Source: Arthrobacter liuii
GTDB taxonomy: Bacteria; Actinomycetota; Actinomycetes; Actinomycetales; Micrococcaceae
Length of the DNA: 64,000 bases
Direction of reading: 5' to 3'
Assembly: GCF_014639275.1 (NCBI RefSeq)
Contig: NZ_BMFW01000022.1
Location: 1 to 64,000 of the forward strand
The notes beneath the pieces were generated by a model. That model saw only the letters and a program-made list of their open reading frames with translations. It was not told the origin of the DNA and did no database searches. The translations under genes and the position numbers were made by a program. Of the stretch, positions 51,986-59,766 are shown one piece after another; within the stretch, counting starts at the first letter, position 1; the number at the start of each line of letters is the position of its first letter.

Positions 51986-53263
51986 ATGCCGCAACCACGC
52001 CAGGACCCATCCACCCTTCCGGAAGCTGCCGTGGCCACGGCCCCACAGCCCCTCCTGGAGCGTCCGCAGCTTCCTCCCGCCACGGCGCGCCGGTTCTTCC
52101 ATGATGCTGGCCTGCCTTATGTTTCCAACGGCCTGATCGGCCTGATTTTTGCCGCCTCCGGCCCCATCGCGGTAACGCTTGCCGTGGGGGCGGCTGGCGG
52201 ACTGACCCAGGGGCAACTCGCGTCCTGGGTGTTCGGCATCCTGTTCTCGGGCGGAGCCGCCACGGTATTGATGTCACTGCTCTATCGCCAGCCGCTGGGC
52301 TTCGCATGGTCAATTCCGGGCACCGTCCTCCTGGGCCCCTCGCTGCAGCACCTGTCGTTTCCCGAGGTGGTGGGGGCCTTCTTCACGTCCGGCCTCCTGA
52401 TCCTCGCCTTGGGCGCCAGCGGACTTGTCCGCCGGGCCATGGCGCTAGTCCCGATGCCGATCGTGATGGCCATGGTGGCGGCCGTGTTCCTGAAATTCGG
52501 CACCGACATCGTCGCCGCGACCCAGGCAGATCCCGTGGTGGCGGCGCCAATGGTGGCAGCCTTCCTGCTCCTCACCGCCGTGCCTGCCCTGGGCAGGTTC
52601 CTTCCCCCGGTGCTGGGCACGCTGGTAGTGGGCTGCATCGCCGTGGCGGCCAGCGGGCAGTTCTCCCTGGGGGAAGCCGGCCCCGTCCTGGCCACCCCGG
52701 TGTTCACGATGCCGGAATTCACCTGGGCCGCGCAGGTGGAACTTGTCATTCCCCTGGCCCTCACCGTGTTGTTCGTCCAGAACGGCCAGGGCATCGCCGT
52801 CCTCCGTGCCGCCGGGCACCGGCCCCCTGTCAACGCCTTCGCCATCGTCTCGGGCGTGTTTTCCCTCGTCAATGCCGCATGCGGAGCCGTCTCAGCGTGC
52901 GTGACGGGCCCCACGAACGCCCTGATGACCGCCTCGGGCAGGAGGCAGCGGCAGTACACGGCCGCCGCCGTCTATGGCCTCCTTGCCATGGCTTTTGCCC
53001 TCCTGGCCCCCACCTTCACCCGGTTCATGCTCGCCACGCCCAAGGAGTTCATCCTCGCGTTGGGTGGCATCGCCATGCTGCGGGCACTCCAGCAGGCCTT
53101 CGTGTCCGCGTTCGCCACCGACTTCACCCTGGGCTCGCTGGTGACGTTCGTGGTGACCATCTCAGGCCTGAGCCTGTTCAACATCCATCCGGCATTCTGG
53201 GGCCTGGTCCTCGGCTACGGAGTGTCACGCCTGCTGGAGCCCACGCACCACGCACGCCTCTGA
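51986..53263 (+). CDS. benE: Benzoate/H+ symporter BenE
   Basis: A 425-residue, about 12-helix transporter of the BenE family. GLIGLIFAASGPIAVTLAVGAAGGLTQ, SLLYRQPLGFAWSIPGTVLLGPSLQHLSFPE and VSACVTGPTNALMTASG are family motifs. ATG 51986 follows AGGAG. It offers a second benzoate uptake route besides the MFS at 39526. Its stop lies 27 bases before the truncated binding-protein copy. Confidence 0.94.
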   Translation: MPQPRQDPSTLPEAAVATAPQPLLERPQLPPATARRFFHDAGLPYVSNGLIGLIFAASGPIAVTLAVGAAGGLTQGQLASWVFGILFSGGAATVLMSLLYRQPLGFAWSIPGTVLLGPSLQHLSFPEVVGAFFTSGLLILALGASGLVRRAMALVPMPIVMAMVAAVFLKFGTDIVAATQADPVVAAPMVAAFLLLTAVPALGRFLPPVLGTLVVGCIAVAASGQFSLGEAGPVLATPVFTMPEFTWAAQVELVIPLALTVLFVQNGQGIAVLRAAGHRPPVNAFAIVSGVFSLVNAACGAVSACVTGPTNALMTASGRRQRQYTAAAVYGLLAMAFALLAPTFTRFMLATPKEFILALGGIAMLRALQQAFVSAFATDFTLGSLVTFVVTISGLSLFNIHPAFWGLVLGYGVSRLLEPTHHARL

Positions 53264-53289
53264 GGCGGTCCGTAAGATGCCGCCGGAAT

Positions 53290-53637
53290 GTGACCGTCGC
53301 AGTCCAGTTCCAGTATTACGACGACGACTCCGCCTCGGGCCTGGTCCTTCAGTCCGGGCGGGCGGACCTGACCTTCGGGGCCAACGCCGCCGCCGCGTAC
53401 AAGGCCGCGCAGGACGGAAAGACAAAGCAGGTAGGCACCCTGAACGGTGGCTGGCCGCTGACGGCACAGATCACGTTCACCACCAAGAAAGGCAACGGCC
53501 TGGCCGTCGCGGCGCAGGCCGCCCCGAACCACCTGATTGACGACGGCACCTAAGCCAAAATCCTGGACCGCTGGGGCCTCTCCTCCGAGGCCATCCAGAA
53601 GTCCGAACTGAACCCGGCGGGCCTGCCCAAGAAGTAA
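53290..53637 (+). pseudogene. Truncated copy of the substrate-binding protein gene
   Basis: From 53306 to 53655 the DNA repeats 38088-38437 at about 96% identity. The reading frame covers only the last 110 residues of the binding protein. A TAC to TAA change at 53551-53553 interrupts it at the GTYAKIL position, after which the old frame continues to TAA 53635-53637. There is no signal peptide or N-terminal lobe, so no functional product is expected. A GTG at 53290 could start a peptide of 87 residues. The left junction joins TGACCGTCGCAGTCC, also found upstream of the intact gene, directly to its 3' part, which suggests an internal deletion in a larger duplicate. Confidence 0.88.
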
Positions 53638-53655
53638 ACAAGCTGCCGACGCAGG
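53306..53655 (+). repeat. Direct repeat, right copy (partner of 38088-38437)
   Basis: 350 bases aligned without gaps to the 3' end of the binding-protein gene 15.2 kb upstream, same orientation. The repeat stops where the terminator hairpin begins in the left copy, so the right copy lacks that terminator. Confidence 0.9.
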
Positions 53656-53683
53656 CGCTCATCAAGAGGTCTTGGGGCTTTGG

Positions 53684-53714
53684 GTGTGCATGACCCCCAC
53701 AGGGTCATGCACAC
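53684..53714. terminator. Hairpin between pseudogene and small basic gene
   Basis: GTGTGCATGACCC (53684-53696) pairs perfectly with GGGTCATGCACAC (53702-53714), loop CCACA. On the minus strand it lies just past the stop of the small basic gene and could terminate that operon; no clear U-run. Confidence 0.5.
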
Positions 53715-53746
53715 CGGTGGAGAGCAGGTATCCGGCTCCGTGGTCT

Positions 53747-53902
53747 TCAGTCGCGGCGGTCGCGACGTTCCTCGCGGCGCTCGTCGCGGTCGTCCCGCCG
53801 GTCTTCCCGGCGGTCCATGCGACGGTTAATCCCGTGGGCGACTACAACGGCCCCGCCCACTGCGGCGACGGTCCTGCGCCTGCGTCGTGCTGCCAGTGGC
53901 AT
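53747..53902 (-). CDS. Small highly charged protein (51 residues)
   Basis: Starts at ATG 53902 after a strong GAAGGAAGGA site. The product begins MPLAARRRRRTVAAVGGAVV, has a short hydrophobic middle, and ends in a run of alternating Arg, Asp and Glu (MDRREDRRDDRDERREERRDRRD at about 29-51). It lies 22 bases below the DUF6325 gene on the same strand. I know similar short proteins beside DUF6325 genes in actinobacteria, with no assigned function. Confidence 0.65.
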   Translation of the reverse strand: MPLAARRRRRTVAAVGGAVVVAHGINRRMDRREDRRDDRDERREERRDRRD

Positions 53903-53924
53903 GTCAGGTTCCTTCCTTCATTCC

Positions 53925-54335
53925 TTAAGCGGACTGGGCTTCGGCGCCGGCGTCGGCCTCGAAGGCGGCGATGACGGCCTGGGTGGCGAGCTGGCCGCCG
54001 GCCTTGCGGACGGCCGTGCCGAACGGGGCAGCCCACTGGTTCTCCCAGACGAGCACGGCGGCGGAGTGGCCGGGCTGGATCGTCTCGGCCAGGTCCATGA
54101 CGTCCTGCTCAGAGAGCACCAGGGCCAGGTCCGCCTCGGCCGTGCGCAACTCGCCGAGTTCGCTCGGATCGAGGTCGGAGATCTCCGCCGTTTCAAGCGT
54201 GCCGTCCTCGGTCTTCCGCAGGAACACCATGTCGAGCACCCTGATCAGCTCACGGTTGACCAGGTCCTCCAGAAATGGCGCGATCTGGCCTTTGCCGAAG
54301 TCGGGCCCGGGAAACTCCACGACGAGCCAGTCCAC
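53925..54335 (-). CDS. DUF6325 family protein, N-terminus apparently frameshifted
   Basis: A 136-residue frame from GTG 54335 (MDWLVVEFPGPDFGKGQIAPFLEDLV) matching DUF6325 proteins: an N-terminal VVEFPG motif, IRVLDMVFLRKTEDGTLE, and a C-terminal AVLVWENQWAAPF...A...GG segment. Family members normally start M-x-ELGPVDYLVVEFPG. Here ATG 54364, after GGAGGT, encodes MAETMDELGP in another frame that ends one base short of joining VDWLVVEFPG, so a single G seems missing near 54336. Function unknown; probably envelope or stress related. Confidence 0.75.
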   Translation of the reverse strand: MDWLVVEFPGPDFGKGQIAPFLEDLVNRELIRVLDMVFLRKTEDGTLETAEISDLDPSELGELRTAEADLALVLSEQDVMDLAETIQPGHSAAVLVWENQWAAPFGTAVRKAGGQLATQAVIAAFEADAGAEAQSA

Positions 54336-54691
54336 GGCCCTAGTTCATCCATCGTCTCAGCCATGCTGATGACCTCCGTTTCTCATTGGGACAAGGCGAT
54401 CGGACGGACCGCCACAATTCCATCCTCTGCTCCCGGTGGGGTGCGGCGCCTCACCCGCACCGGGTGACCGGTCCGCGGCTCGCGGCGCACCGGCAGCAGG
54501 CCCAGGCCGGGTACCGGAAGCTGGCGCGGGTCCCGCGCGGGCACGCAAATTATGGCGGTTAGATCCCGGTGTTAGCCCCCACGGATCATCTTTTCCGAAT
54601 GAGGTCCGCGCCCCCGGTTCGGACACAAAATGGTCGTACCTGCCGGTGGCAGGGCCACTGGCAGGTACTTATTTTCGGAAAGGAGGCTCCA
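54336..54691. other. Region between DUF6325 and lipoprotein genes, with a leader hairpin
   Basis: Apart from the probable true N-terminus of the DUF6325 gene (54336-54364) I see no gene. A near-perfect stem of 15 bp lies at 54636-54668 (GTACCTGCCGGTGGC, loop AGG, GCCACTGGCAGGTAC, one G-T pair), followed by TTATTTTC and then the AAAGGAGG of the lipoprotein gene. It could be a terminator for upstream transcription or a leader structure. Confidence 0.5.
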
Positions 54692-55138
54692 ATGTCGAGA
54701 CCGCACCCGATCCTGGCAGGATCGATCGCACTCGGGGCAGCTGTCACACTGCTCACGGGCTGCAGTCCTTCCAGCCCCGGCACGAGCGTCAGCAGCGCCA
54801 AAGCGGAGAAGAACGTTTCGCAGGCCTGTGCTGCCGCCAGCGCCTATGCCGCAGCCCTGACAAACTTCAAGCAGACGCTTAAGCCGGATGCCACGGTGGG
54901 TCAGGTCAATTCGGCCCAGGATCAGGTCGTGAAGACTTACAACGATCTAATCAAGGCGAGCCAGGACGTCACCAAGGACGAGGTGAATGCCGTTGAGGCG
55001 GCCGAAGCCAAGTTCGTCCGCGCAGTCAAAGCTGTTCCGGACGACGCCACCCTGGCCCAGGCGGTCAACTCCTTGCGGGATGAAGCAGCTAACGTCCAGG
55101 CGGCGCTCAGCGACCTTCAGACGGCGGCCAAGTGCTAA
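54692..55138 (+). CDS. Small lipoprotein, mostly helical
   Basis: A 148-residue protein. Signal peptide and lipobox LLTGC with Cys24 predict export and lipid attachment. The mature part after a Ser/Pro linker is helical (ACAAASAYAAALTNFKQTLKP, DQVVKTYNDLIKASQDVTKDEVNAVEAAEAKFVRAVKAV) and ends in Cys; with Cys46 it could form a disulfide. I recognise no named domain. AAAGGAGG with 5 bases between precedes ATG 54692. A two-gene neighbour with the SHOCT protein 89 bases downstream is possible. Confidence 0.78.
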   Translation: MSRPHPILAGSIALGAAVTLLTGCSPSSPGTSVSSAKAEKNVSQACAAASAYAAALTNFKQTLKPDATVGQVNSAQDQVVKTYNDLIKASQDVTKDEVNAVEAAEAKFVRAVKAVPDDATLAQAVNSLRDEAANVQAALSDLQTAAKC

Positions 55139-55227
55139 GACCCGGAAACCTCCGGAAAAACACGCATCTGGCCTAGCACCCCCATCGCTCCGCGCCAGAC
55201 GCTTCAATTGAAAGCAGGGAAGTCAAA

Positions 55228-55614
55228 ATGAGTTTCTGGGAAAACTTCTGGAACCTTGTGTGGTGGTTCTTTTGTTTCTATGCGTTCTTTGCCTTCCTCT
55301 GGGCATTGTTCGCCGTCTTTGGGGACCTGTTCCGCGATGACAAGCTGAATGGCTGGTGGAAGGCCCTCTGGATCGTCTTCCTGGCCTTTGTGCCGTTCTT
55401 GGGCCTGCTGGTCTATTTGATCGCACGCGGTAAGGGCATGACCGAGCGGTCCATGCAACGGGCGCAGATGAACAGGGAGGCCGCGGACTCGTACATCCGC
55501 AGCGTCGCTACAGCGAGCCCAACCGAGGAGATCGCCAAAGCCAGGGCTCTACTGGCCTCTGGAACCATCAGCACCGATGAGTTCGACAGGATCAAGGACA
55601 AAGTACTTGCCTGA
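55228..55614 (+). CDS. SHOCT-domain membrane protein with PLDc_N-like segment
   Basis: A 128-residue protein with two membrane helices (about 8-32 and 42-66); the second, in NGWWKALWIVFLAFVPFLGLLVYLIARGKGM, is the cardiolipin-synthase N-terminal-like (PLDc_N) pattern. The C-terminal 30 residues (EEIAKARALLASGTISTDEFDRIKDKVLA) are a SHOCT domain. Such proteins are common near actinobacterial stress genes; the role is unknown. Confidence 0.82.
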   Translation: MSFWENFWNLVWWFFCFYAFFAFLWALFAVFGDLFRDDKLNGWWKALWIVFLAFVPFLGLLVYLIARGKGMTERSMQRAQMNREAADSYIRSVATASPTEEIAKARALLASGTISTDEFDRIKDKVLA

Positions 55615-55750
55615 CAGCAATTGAACCCTGACGTGCCCGGCTGGCTAAGTGGTGGCAGCCGCCCCGAACCCACGGCGGCTGAAACCCCATCGCAGTCTCC
55701 CCCAGACATGTAAAGTGCACTCCCCACCGGTTAGGCAATAGTCTGGCCAG

Positions 55751-56377
55751 ATGGGGACCAGTGCCGTGAACTCCGGCGAACAGATTGACCGACAGACGCG
55801 CATTCTCGAGGCGGCAATGGATCTGCTGTCACGCCACGGCATCTCGGGAGTGAGCATGCGTGCCGTGGCGCGGGAAGCCGGCGTGGCGCTGGGCCTGGTC
55901 AACTACTACTACGACGACAAGACCACCCTGATCCGCGCTGCCCTGCGCCGTGTGGATGAGCATGACCTTTTACTCGTCGCCCCGGACCCCGCGGTGGCCC
56001 CGGAGGAACAGCTGCGCAAAGCCCTCCGGCGGGTGGCAGGCGCTGACCTGCTGACCACGCGCTACCTGTCCCTGCGCCTGCACCTCTGGGCCCTCGCCCA
56101 GGCGGACGAGGACTACGCCCAGATCAACGCGGCAGCCTTCGACCGGTACATCGACGGGCTCGCGGCACTGGTGTCCGCGGCCAAACCCGAGCTCTCCTGG
56201 GACGGGTGCAGGGAACGGGCATCCGACATCGTCGTCATCCAGAACGGCATGTGGCTGACATCCCTGCTTGGGGTGGACAAGGCCGCGATCCAGCACAGCA
56301 TAGCCCGCACGGAGGACATTGCGTTCGCCCCTGCACCGGCTGGCAACAGCGGGGACGGCAGCGCGAAGAAGCCGTAA
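55751..56377 (+). CDS. betI: TetR-family regulator of the betaine genes (BetI-like)
   Basis: A 208-residue repressor with the N-terminal helix-turn-helix RILEAAMDLLSRHGISGVSMRAVAREAGVALGLVNYYYDDKTTLI (about 17-61) and a BetI-like ligand domain (LRLHLWALAQADEDYAQINAAAFDRYIDGL). It lies upstream of betB on the same strand, with two matching TetR-type dyads between them. BetI proteins respond to choline. The assignment rests on context. Confidence 0.78.
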   Translation: MGTSAVNSGEQIDRQTRILEAAMDLLSRHGISGVSMRAVAREAGVALGLVNYYYDDKTTLIRAALRRVDEHDLLLVAPDPAVAPEEQLRKALRRVAGADLLTTRYLSLRLHLWALAQADEDYAQINAAAFDRYIDGLAALVSAAKPELSWDGCRERASDIVVIQNGMWLTSLLGVDKAAIQHSIARTEDIAFAPAPAGNSGDGSAKKP

Positions 56378-56413
56378 AACAGCTGCCGCAAGAAACGGCA
56401 GCCCGAAATTAAC

Positions 56414-56454
56414 ATTGAACAAGCGTTCAAAAAAGTATTGAACAGTTGTTCAAT
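56414..56454. promoter_or_regulatory. Two tandem TetR/BetI-type operators upstream of betB
   Basis: ATTGAAC-AAGC-GTTCAA at 56414-56430 and ATTGAACA-GT-TGTTCAAT at 56437-56454 share the half-site TTGAAC/GTTCAA. They sit 20-60 bases before the betB start and 37 bases after the TetR stop, the expected place for repression of betB-betA. Confidence 0.8.
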
Positions 56455-56473
56455 GTCGGTTACTGTCCTTCGT

Positions 56474-58012
56474 ATGACTTACGCCACACCCCTCCGGGCC
56501 GTCGTTCACACCCTAAAAACCGCAACAGCATCCACCCTGTTCATCAACGGCATGTGGGAGCCGGCCGCCTCGGGCGCTGTCCGTGAGATCCGCAACCCAG
56601 CCGACGGCGAACTTGTCGCCACGGTCTCCGAAGCCGGCCGGGAAGACGCGGAACGCGCTATCGGAGCAGCCCGCGCTGCCTTCGACTCCGGAATCTGGTC
56701 CAACGTCCCGGCCCCCCAGCGCGGCGCGTTCCTCCTGAAAGTTGCGGCCAGGCTGCGGGAACAGCGGGGAAAGTTCGCCCGCGCCGAGTCCCTGGACACC
56801 GGCAAGCGCATGGTCGAAAGCCGCATCGACATGGACGACATCGCGGCCTGCTTCGAGTACTTCGGCAGGCTCGCCGGGCAGCAGGCGGGCCGGGTGGTGG
56901 ACGCCGGGGACCCCGCCGTCGTGAGCAGGATCGCCTACGAACCCGTAGGTGTCTGCGGCCTGATCACCCCGTGGAACTACCCTCTGCTGCAGGCCGCCTG
57001 GAAGATCGCCCCGGCGCTGGCCGCCGGCTGCACCTTCGTCCTCAAGCCCTCCGAACTCACGCCGTCCACCAGCATCCTGGCCATGCAGCTGCTGCAGGAC
57101 CTCGGCCTGCCGGACGGCGTGGCCAACCTCGTCACCGGGGCCGGCGCCCAGGCGGGCGCACCGCTCTCGGAACACCCCGCCGTCGACCTCGTCTCCTTCA
57201 CCGGCGGCCTGGAAACCGGCAAGCGTATCGCCGCGGCCGCCGCCGGCACCGTCAAGAAAGTGGCGCTGGAGCTCGGCGGAAAGAACCCCAACGTGGTGTT
57301 CGCGGACGCCGACTTCGATGCCGCCGTGGACAACGCCCTCAACGGCGCCTTTGTCCACTCCGGCCAGGTCTGCTCCGCCGGCGCCCGGCTGCTGGTGGAG
57401 GAATCCATCGCAGAACGCTTCGTGGACGAACTGGTCCGCCGCGCCCAAAATAGCCGGCTCGGCGGCCCCTTCGACGACGCCGCCGAAACCGGCCCGCTGA
57501 TCTCCGCGGCCCACCGCGACAAGGTCAACGCCTACGTCCAGCGCGGCATCGAAGAGGGCGCGCGGCTGCGGTGCGGCGGCGCGGCACCGGCTGGAGAGAA
57601 GTACGACGGCGGGTTCTACTACCAGCCGACCGTCCTGGACCGCGTCAAGAGAGGGATGTCCGTGGTCATCGACGAGGCATTCGGCCCGGTGGTGACGGTG
57701 GAGACGTTCCGCACCGAGGACGAGGCCGTGGCCACCGCCAACGACACCATCTACGGGCTGGCCGGCGCCGTCTGGACCCAGGACGCCGGCAAGGCGCAGC
57801 GCGTGGCCTCCCGGCTGCGGCACGGCACCATCTGGATCAACGACTACCACCCCTACCTCCCCCAGGCCGAGTGGGGCGGCTTCGGCCAGTCCGGCGTCGG
57901 CCGCGAGCTGGGCCCCACGGGCCTGGCCGAGTACCAGGAAGCCAAGCACATCTACCAGAACACCAGCCCCCAGGTCACCGGCTGGTTTGCTGGCCACGGC
58001 AAGGAGAACTAG
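56474..58012 (+). CDS. betB: Betaine-aldehyde dehydrogenase
   Basis: A 512-residue aldehyde dehydrogenase from ATG 56474. Catalytic Glu266 in ALELGGKNPNVVF and Cys300 in HSGQVCSAGAR are present, as is GLITPWNYPLLQAAWKIAPALAAGC. EWGGFGQSGVGRELGPTGLAEYQEAKHIYQN is the C-terminal pattern of the betaine-aldehyde type. It oxidises betaine aldehyde to glycine betaine with NAD(P)+. The stop is immediately followed by the betA ATG. Confidence 0.9.
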   Translation: MTYATPLRAVVHTLKTATASTLFINGMWEPAASGAVREIRNPADGELVATVSEAGREDAERAIGAARAAFDSGIWSNVPAPQRGAFLLKVAARLREQRGKFARAESLDTGKRMVESRIDMDDIAACFEYFGRLAGQQAGRVVDAGDPAVVSRIAYEPVGVCGLITPWNYPLLQAAWKIAPALAAGCTFVLKPSELTPSTSILAMQLLQDLGLPDGVANLVTGAGAQAGAPLSEHPAVDLVSFTGGLETGKRIAAAAAGTVKKVALELGGKNPNVVFADADFDAAVDNALNGAFVHSGQVCSAGARLLVEESIAERFVDELVRRAQNSRLGGPFDDAAETGPLISAAHRDKVNAYVQRGIEEGARLRCGGAAPAGEKYDGGFYYQPTVLDRVKRGMSVVIDEAFGPVVTVETFRTEDEAVATANDTIYGLAGAVWTQDAGKAQRVASRLRHGTIWINDYHPYLPQAEWGGFGQSGVGRELGPTGLAEYQEAKHIYQNTSPQVTGWFAGHGKEN

Positions 58013-59653
58013 ATGCACTACGACAACATCGGGGACGTGACCGAACGCGGGTTCGACTACGTCATCATCGGCGGCGGGTCCGCGGGGGCGGCAGTGGCCG
58101 CACGGCTGAGCGAGGATCCGGACGTGACCGTGGCCCTCGTCGAGGCGGGCCCGGACGACCGCAACATCCCCGAGATCCTGCAGCTGGACCGCTGGATGGA
58201 GCTGCTGGAATCCGGCTACGACTGGGACTACCCGGTGGAACCGCAGGAGAACGGCAACTCCTTCATGCGCCACGCCCGCGCCAAGGTGATGGGCGGGTGC
58301 TCCAGCCACAACTCCTGCATCGCCTTCTGGGCCCCGCGGGAGGACCTGGACGAGTGGGAGTCCAAGTACGGCGCCACAGGCTGGAACGCCGATGCAGCCT
58401 GGCCGCTGTACAAGCGGCTGGAGGCCAATGAGGACGCTGGCCCGGACGCCCCCCACCACGGAGACTCAGGCCCCGTGCACCTGATGAACGTGTCCCCGGT
58501 GGATCCTGCCGGCGTCGCGCTTTTGGATGCCTGTGAGCAGGCCGGCATTCCCCGCACGAAGTTCAACACCGGAACCACCGTGGTCAACGGCGCCAGCTTC
58601 TTCCAGATCAACCGCCGCACGGACGGCACGCGCTCCTCCAGCTCGGTTTCCTACATCCACCCCATCATCGACCGTCCCAACTTCACCTTGCTGACCGGCC
58701 TGCGCGCCCGCCAGTTGGTGTTCGACGCGGACAAGCGCTGCACGGGCGTGGACGTGGTGGACTCGGCCTTCGGCCGGACCCACCGGCTCTCCGCACACCG
58801 CGAAGTGGTCCTCTCTACCGGCGCCATCGACTCCCCCAAGCTGCTCATGCTCTCCGGCATCGGCCCGGCAACGCACCTGGCCGCGCACGGCATCGACGTC
58901 GTCGTGGACTCCCCCGGTGTGGGCGAAAACCTGCAGGACCACCCTGAAGGCGTGGTGCAGTTCGAGGCCAGGCAGCCCATGGTGCAGACCTCCACGCAGT
59001 GGTGGGAGATCGGCATTTTCACCCCCACGGAGGACGGCCTGGATCGCCCGGACCTGATGATGCACTACGGCTCGGTCCCGTTCGACATGAACACCCTGCG
59101 GCACGGCTACCCCACCACGGAAAACGGCTTCAGCCTGACTCCGAACGTCACGCACGCACGGTCCCGCGGCACGGTCCGGCTGCGCAGCCGCGACTTCCGC
59201 GACAAGCCGATGGTGGACCCGCGCTACTTCACCGATCCCGAGGGCCACGACATGCGCGTCATGGTGGCCGGCATCCGGAAGGCCCGCGAAATCGCCGCCC
59301 AGCCGGCCATGGCCGAATGGACCGGCCGCGAACTCTCGCCCGGCATCGAGGCGCAGACGGATGAGGAACTGCAGGACTACATCCGCAAGACCCACAACAC
59401 CGTCTACCACCCCGTCGGCACCGTCCGGATGGGGGCGTACGACGACGACATGTCACCGCTAGATCCCCAGCTGCGGGTCAAGGGGGTCACCGGCCTCCGG
59501 GTCGCCGACGCGTCCGTCATGCCTGAACACGTCACCGTCAATCCCAACATCACCGTCATGATGATCGGCGAGCGCTGTGCCGATCTAATCAAGGCGGACT
59601 ACGCCGGCGCAGACGCCCTGGAAGAGAAGGAGCTCACCATGTCCCTCGCCTGA
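58013..59653 (+). CDS. betA: Choline dehydrogenase (GMC oxidoreductase)
   Basis: A 546-residue GMC flavoprotein. The FAD motif is DYVIIGGGSAGAAVAARLSEDPDV (about 11-34), GMC signature 1 is near VMGGCSSHNSCIAFWAPREDLDEW and signature 2 near STGAIDSPKLLMLSGIGPA. The active-site His lies in NTVYHPVGTVRMG. It oxidises choline to betaine aldehyde, feeding BetB. Directly adjacent to betB (no gap), so the two are coupled. Confidence 0.88.
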   Translation: MHYDNIGDVTERGFDYVIIGGGSAGAAVAARLSEDPDVTVALVEAGPDDRNIPEILQLDRWMELLESGYDWDYPVEPQENGNSFMRHARAKVMGGCSSHNSCIAFWAPREDLDEWESKYGATGWNADAAWPLYKRLEANEDAGPDAPHHGDSGPVHLMNVSPVDPAGVALLDACEQAGIPRTKFNTGTTVVNGASFFQINRRTDGTRSSSSVSYIHPIIDRPNFTLLTGLRARQLVFDADKRCTGVDVVDSAFGRTHRLSAHREVVLSTGAIDSPKLLMLSGIGPATHLAAHGIDVVVDSPGVGENLQDHPEGVVQFEARQPMVQTSTQWWEIGIFTPTEDGLDRPDLMMHYGSVPFDMNTLRHGYPTTENGFSLTPNVTHARSRGTVRLRSRDFRDKPMVDPRYFTDPEGHDMRVMVAGIRKAREIAAQPAMAEWTGRELSPGIEAQTDEELQDYIRKTHNTVYHPVGTVRMGAYDDDMSPLDPQLRVKGVTGLRVADASVMPEHVTVNPNITVMMIGERCADLIKADYAGADALEEKELTMSLA

Positions 59654-59766
59654 GCGGCGGGTTATAAGGGGCCACGCTCCCAAGAGCGTCGGGCCCCGCA
59701 GAACGTTATCTCGCCGCACCCCAGGGCGGCCGTTCCCATCGTGCTTTTCTGATCTAGGAGTCCATA

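Noticed and set aside
56513..58459. Long open frame antisense to betB and betA
   Set aside because: Crosses two coupled, well-recognised genes and lacks any domain.
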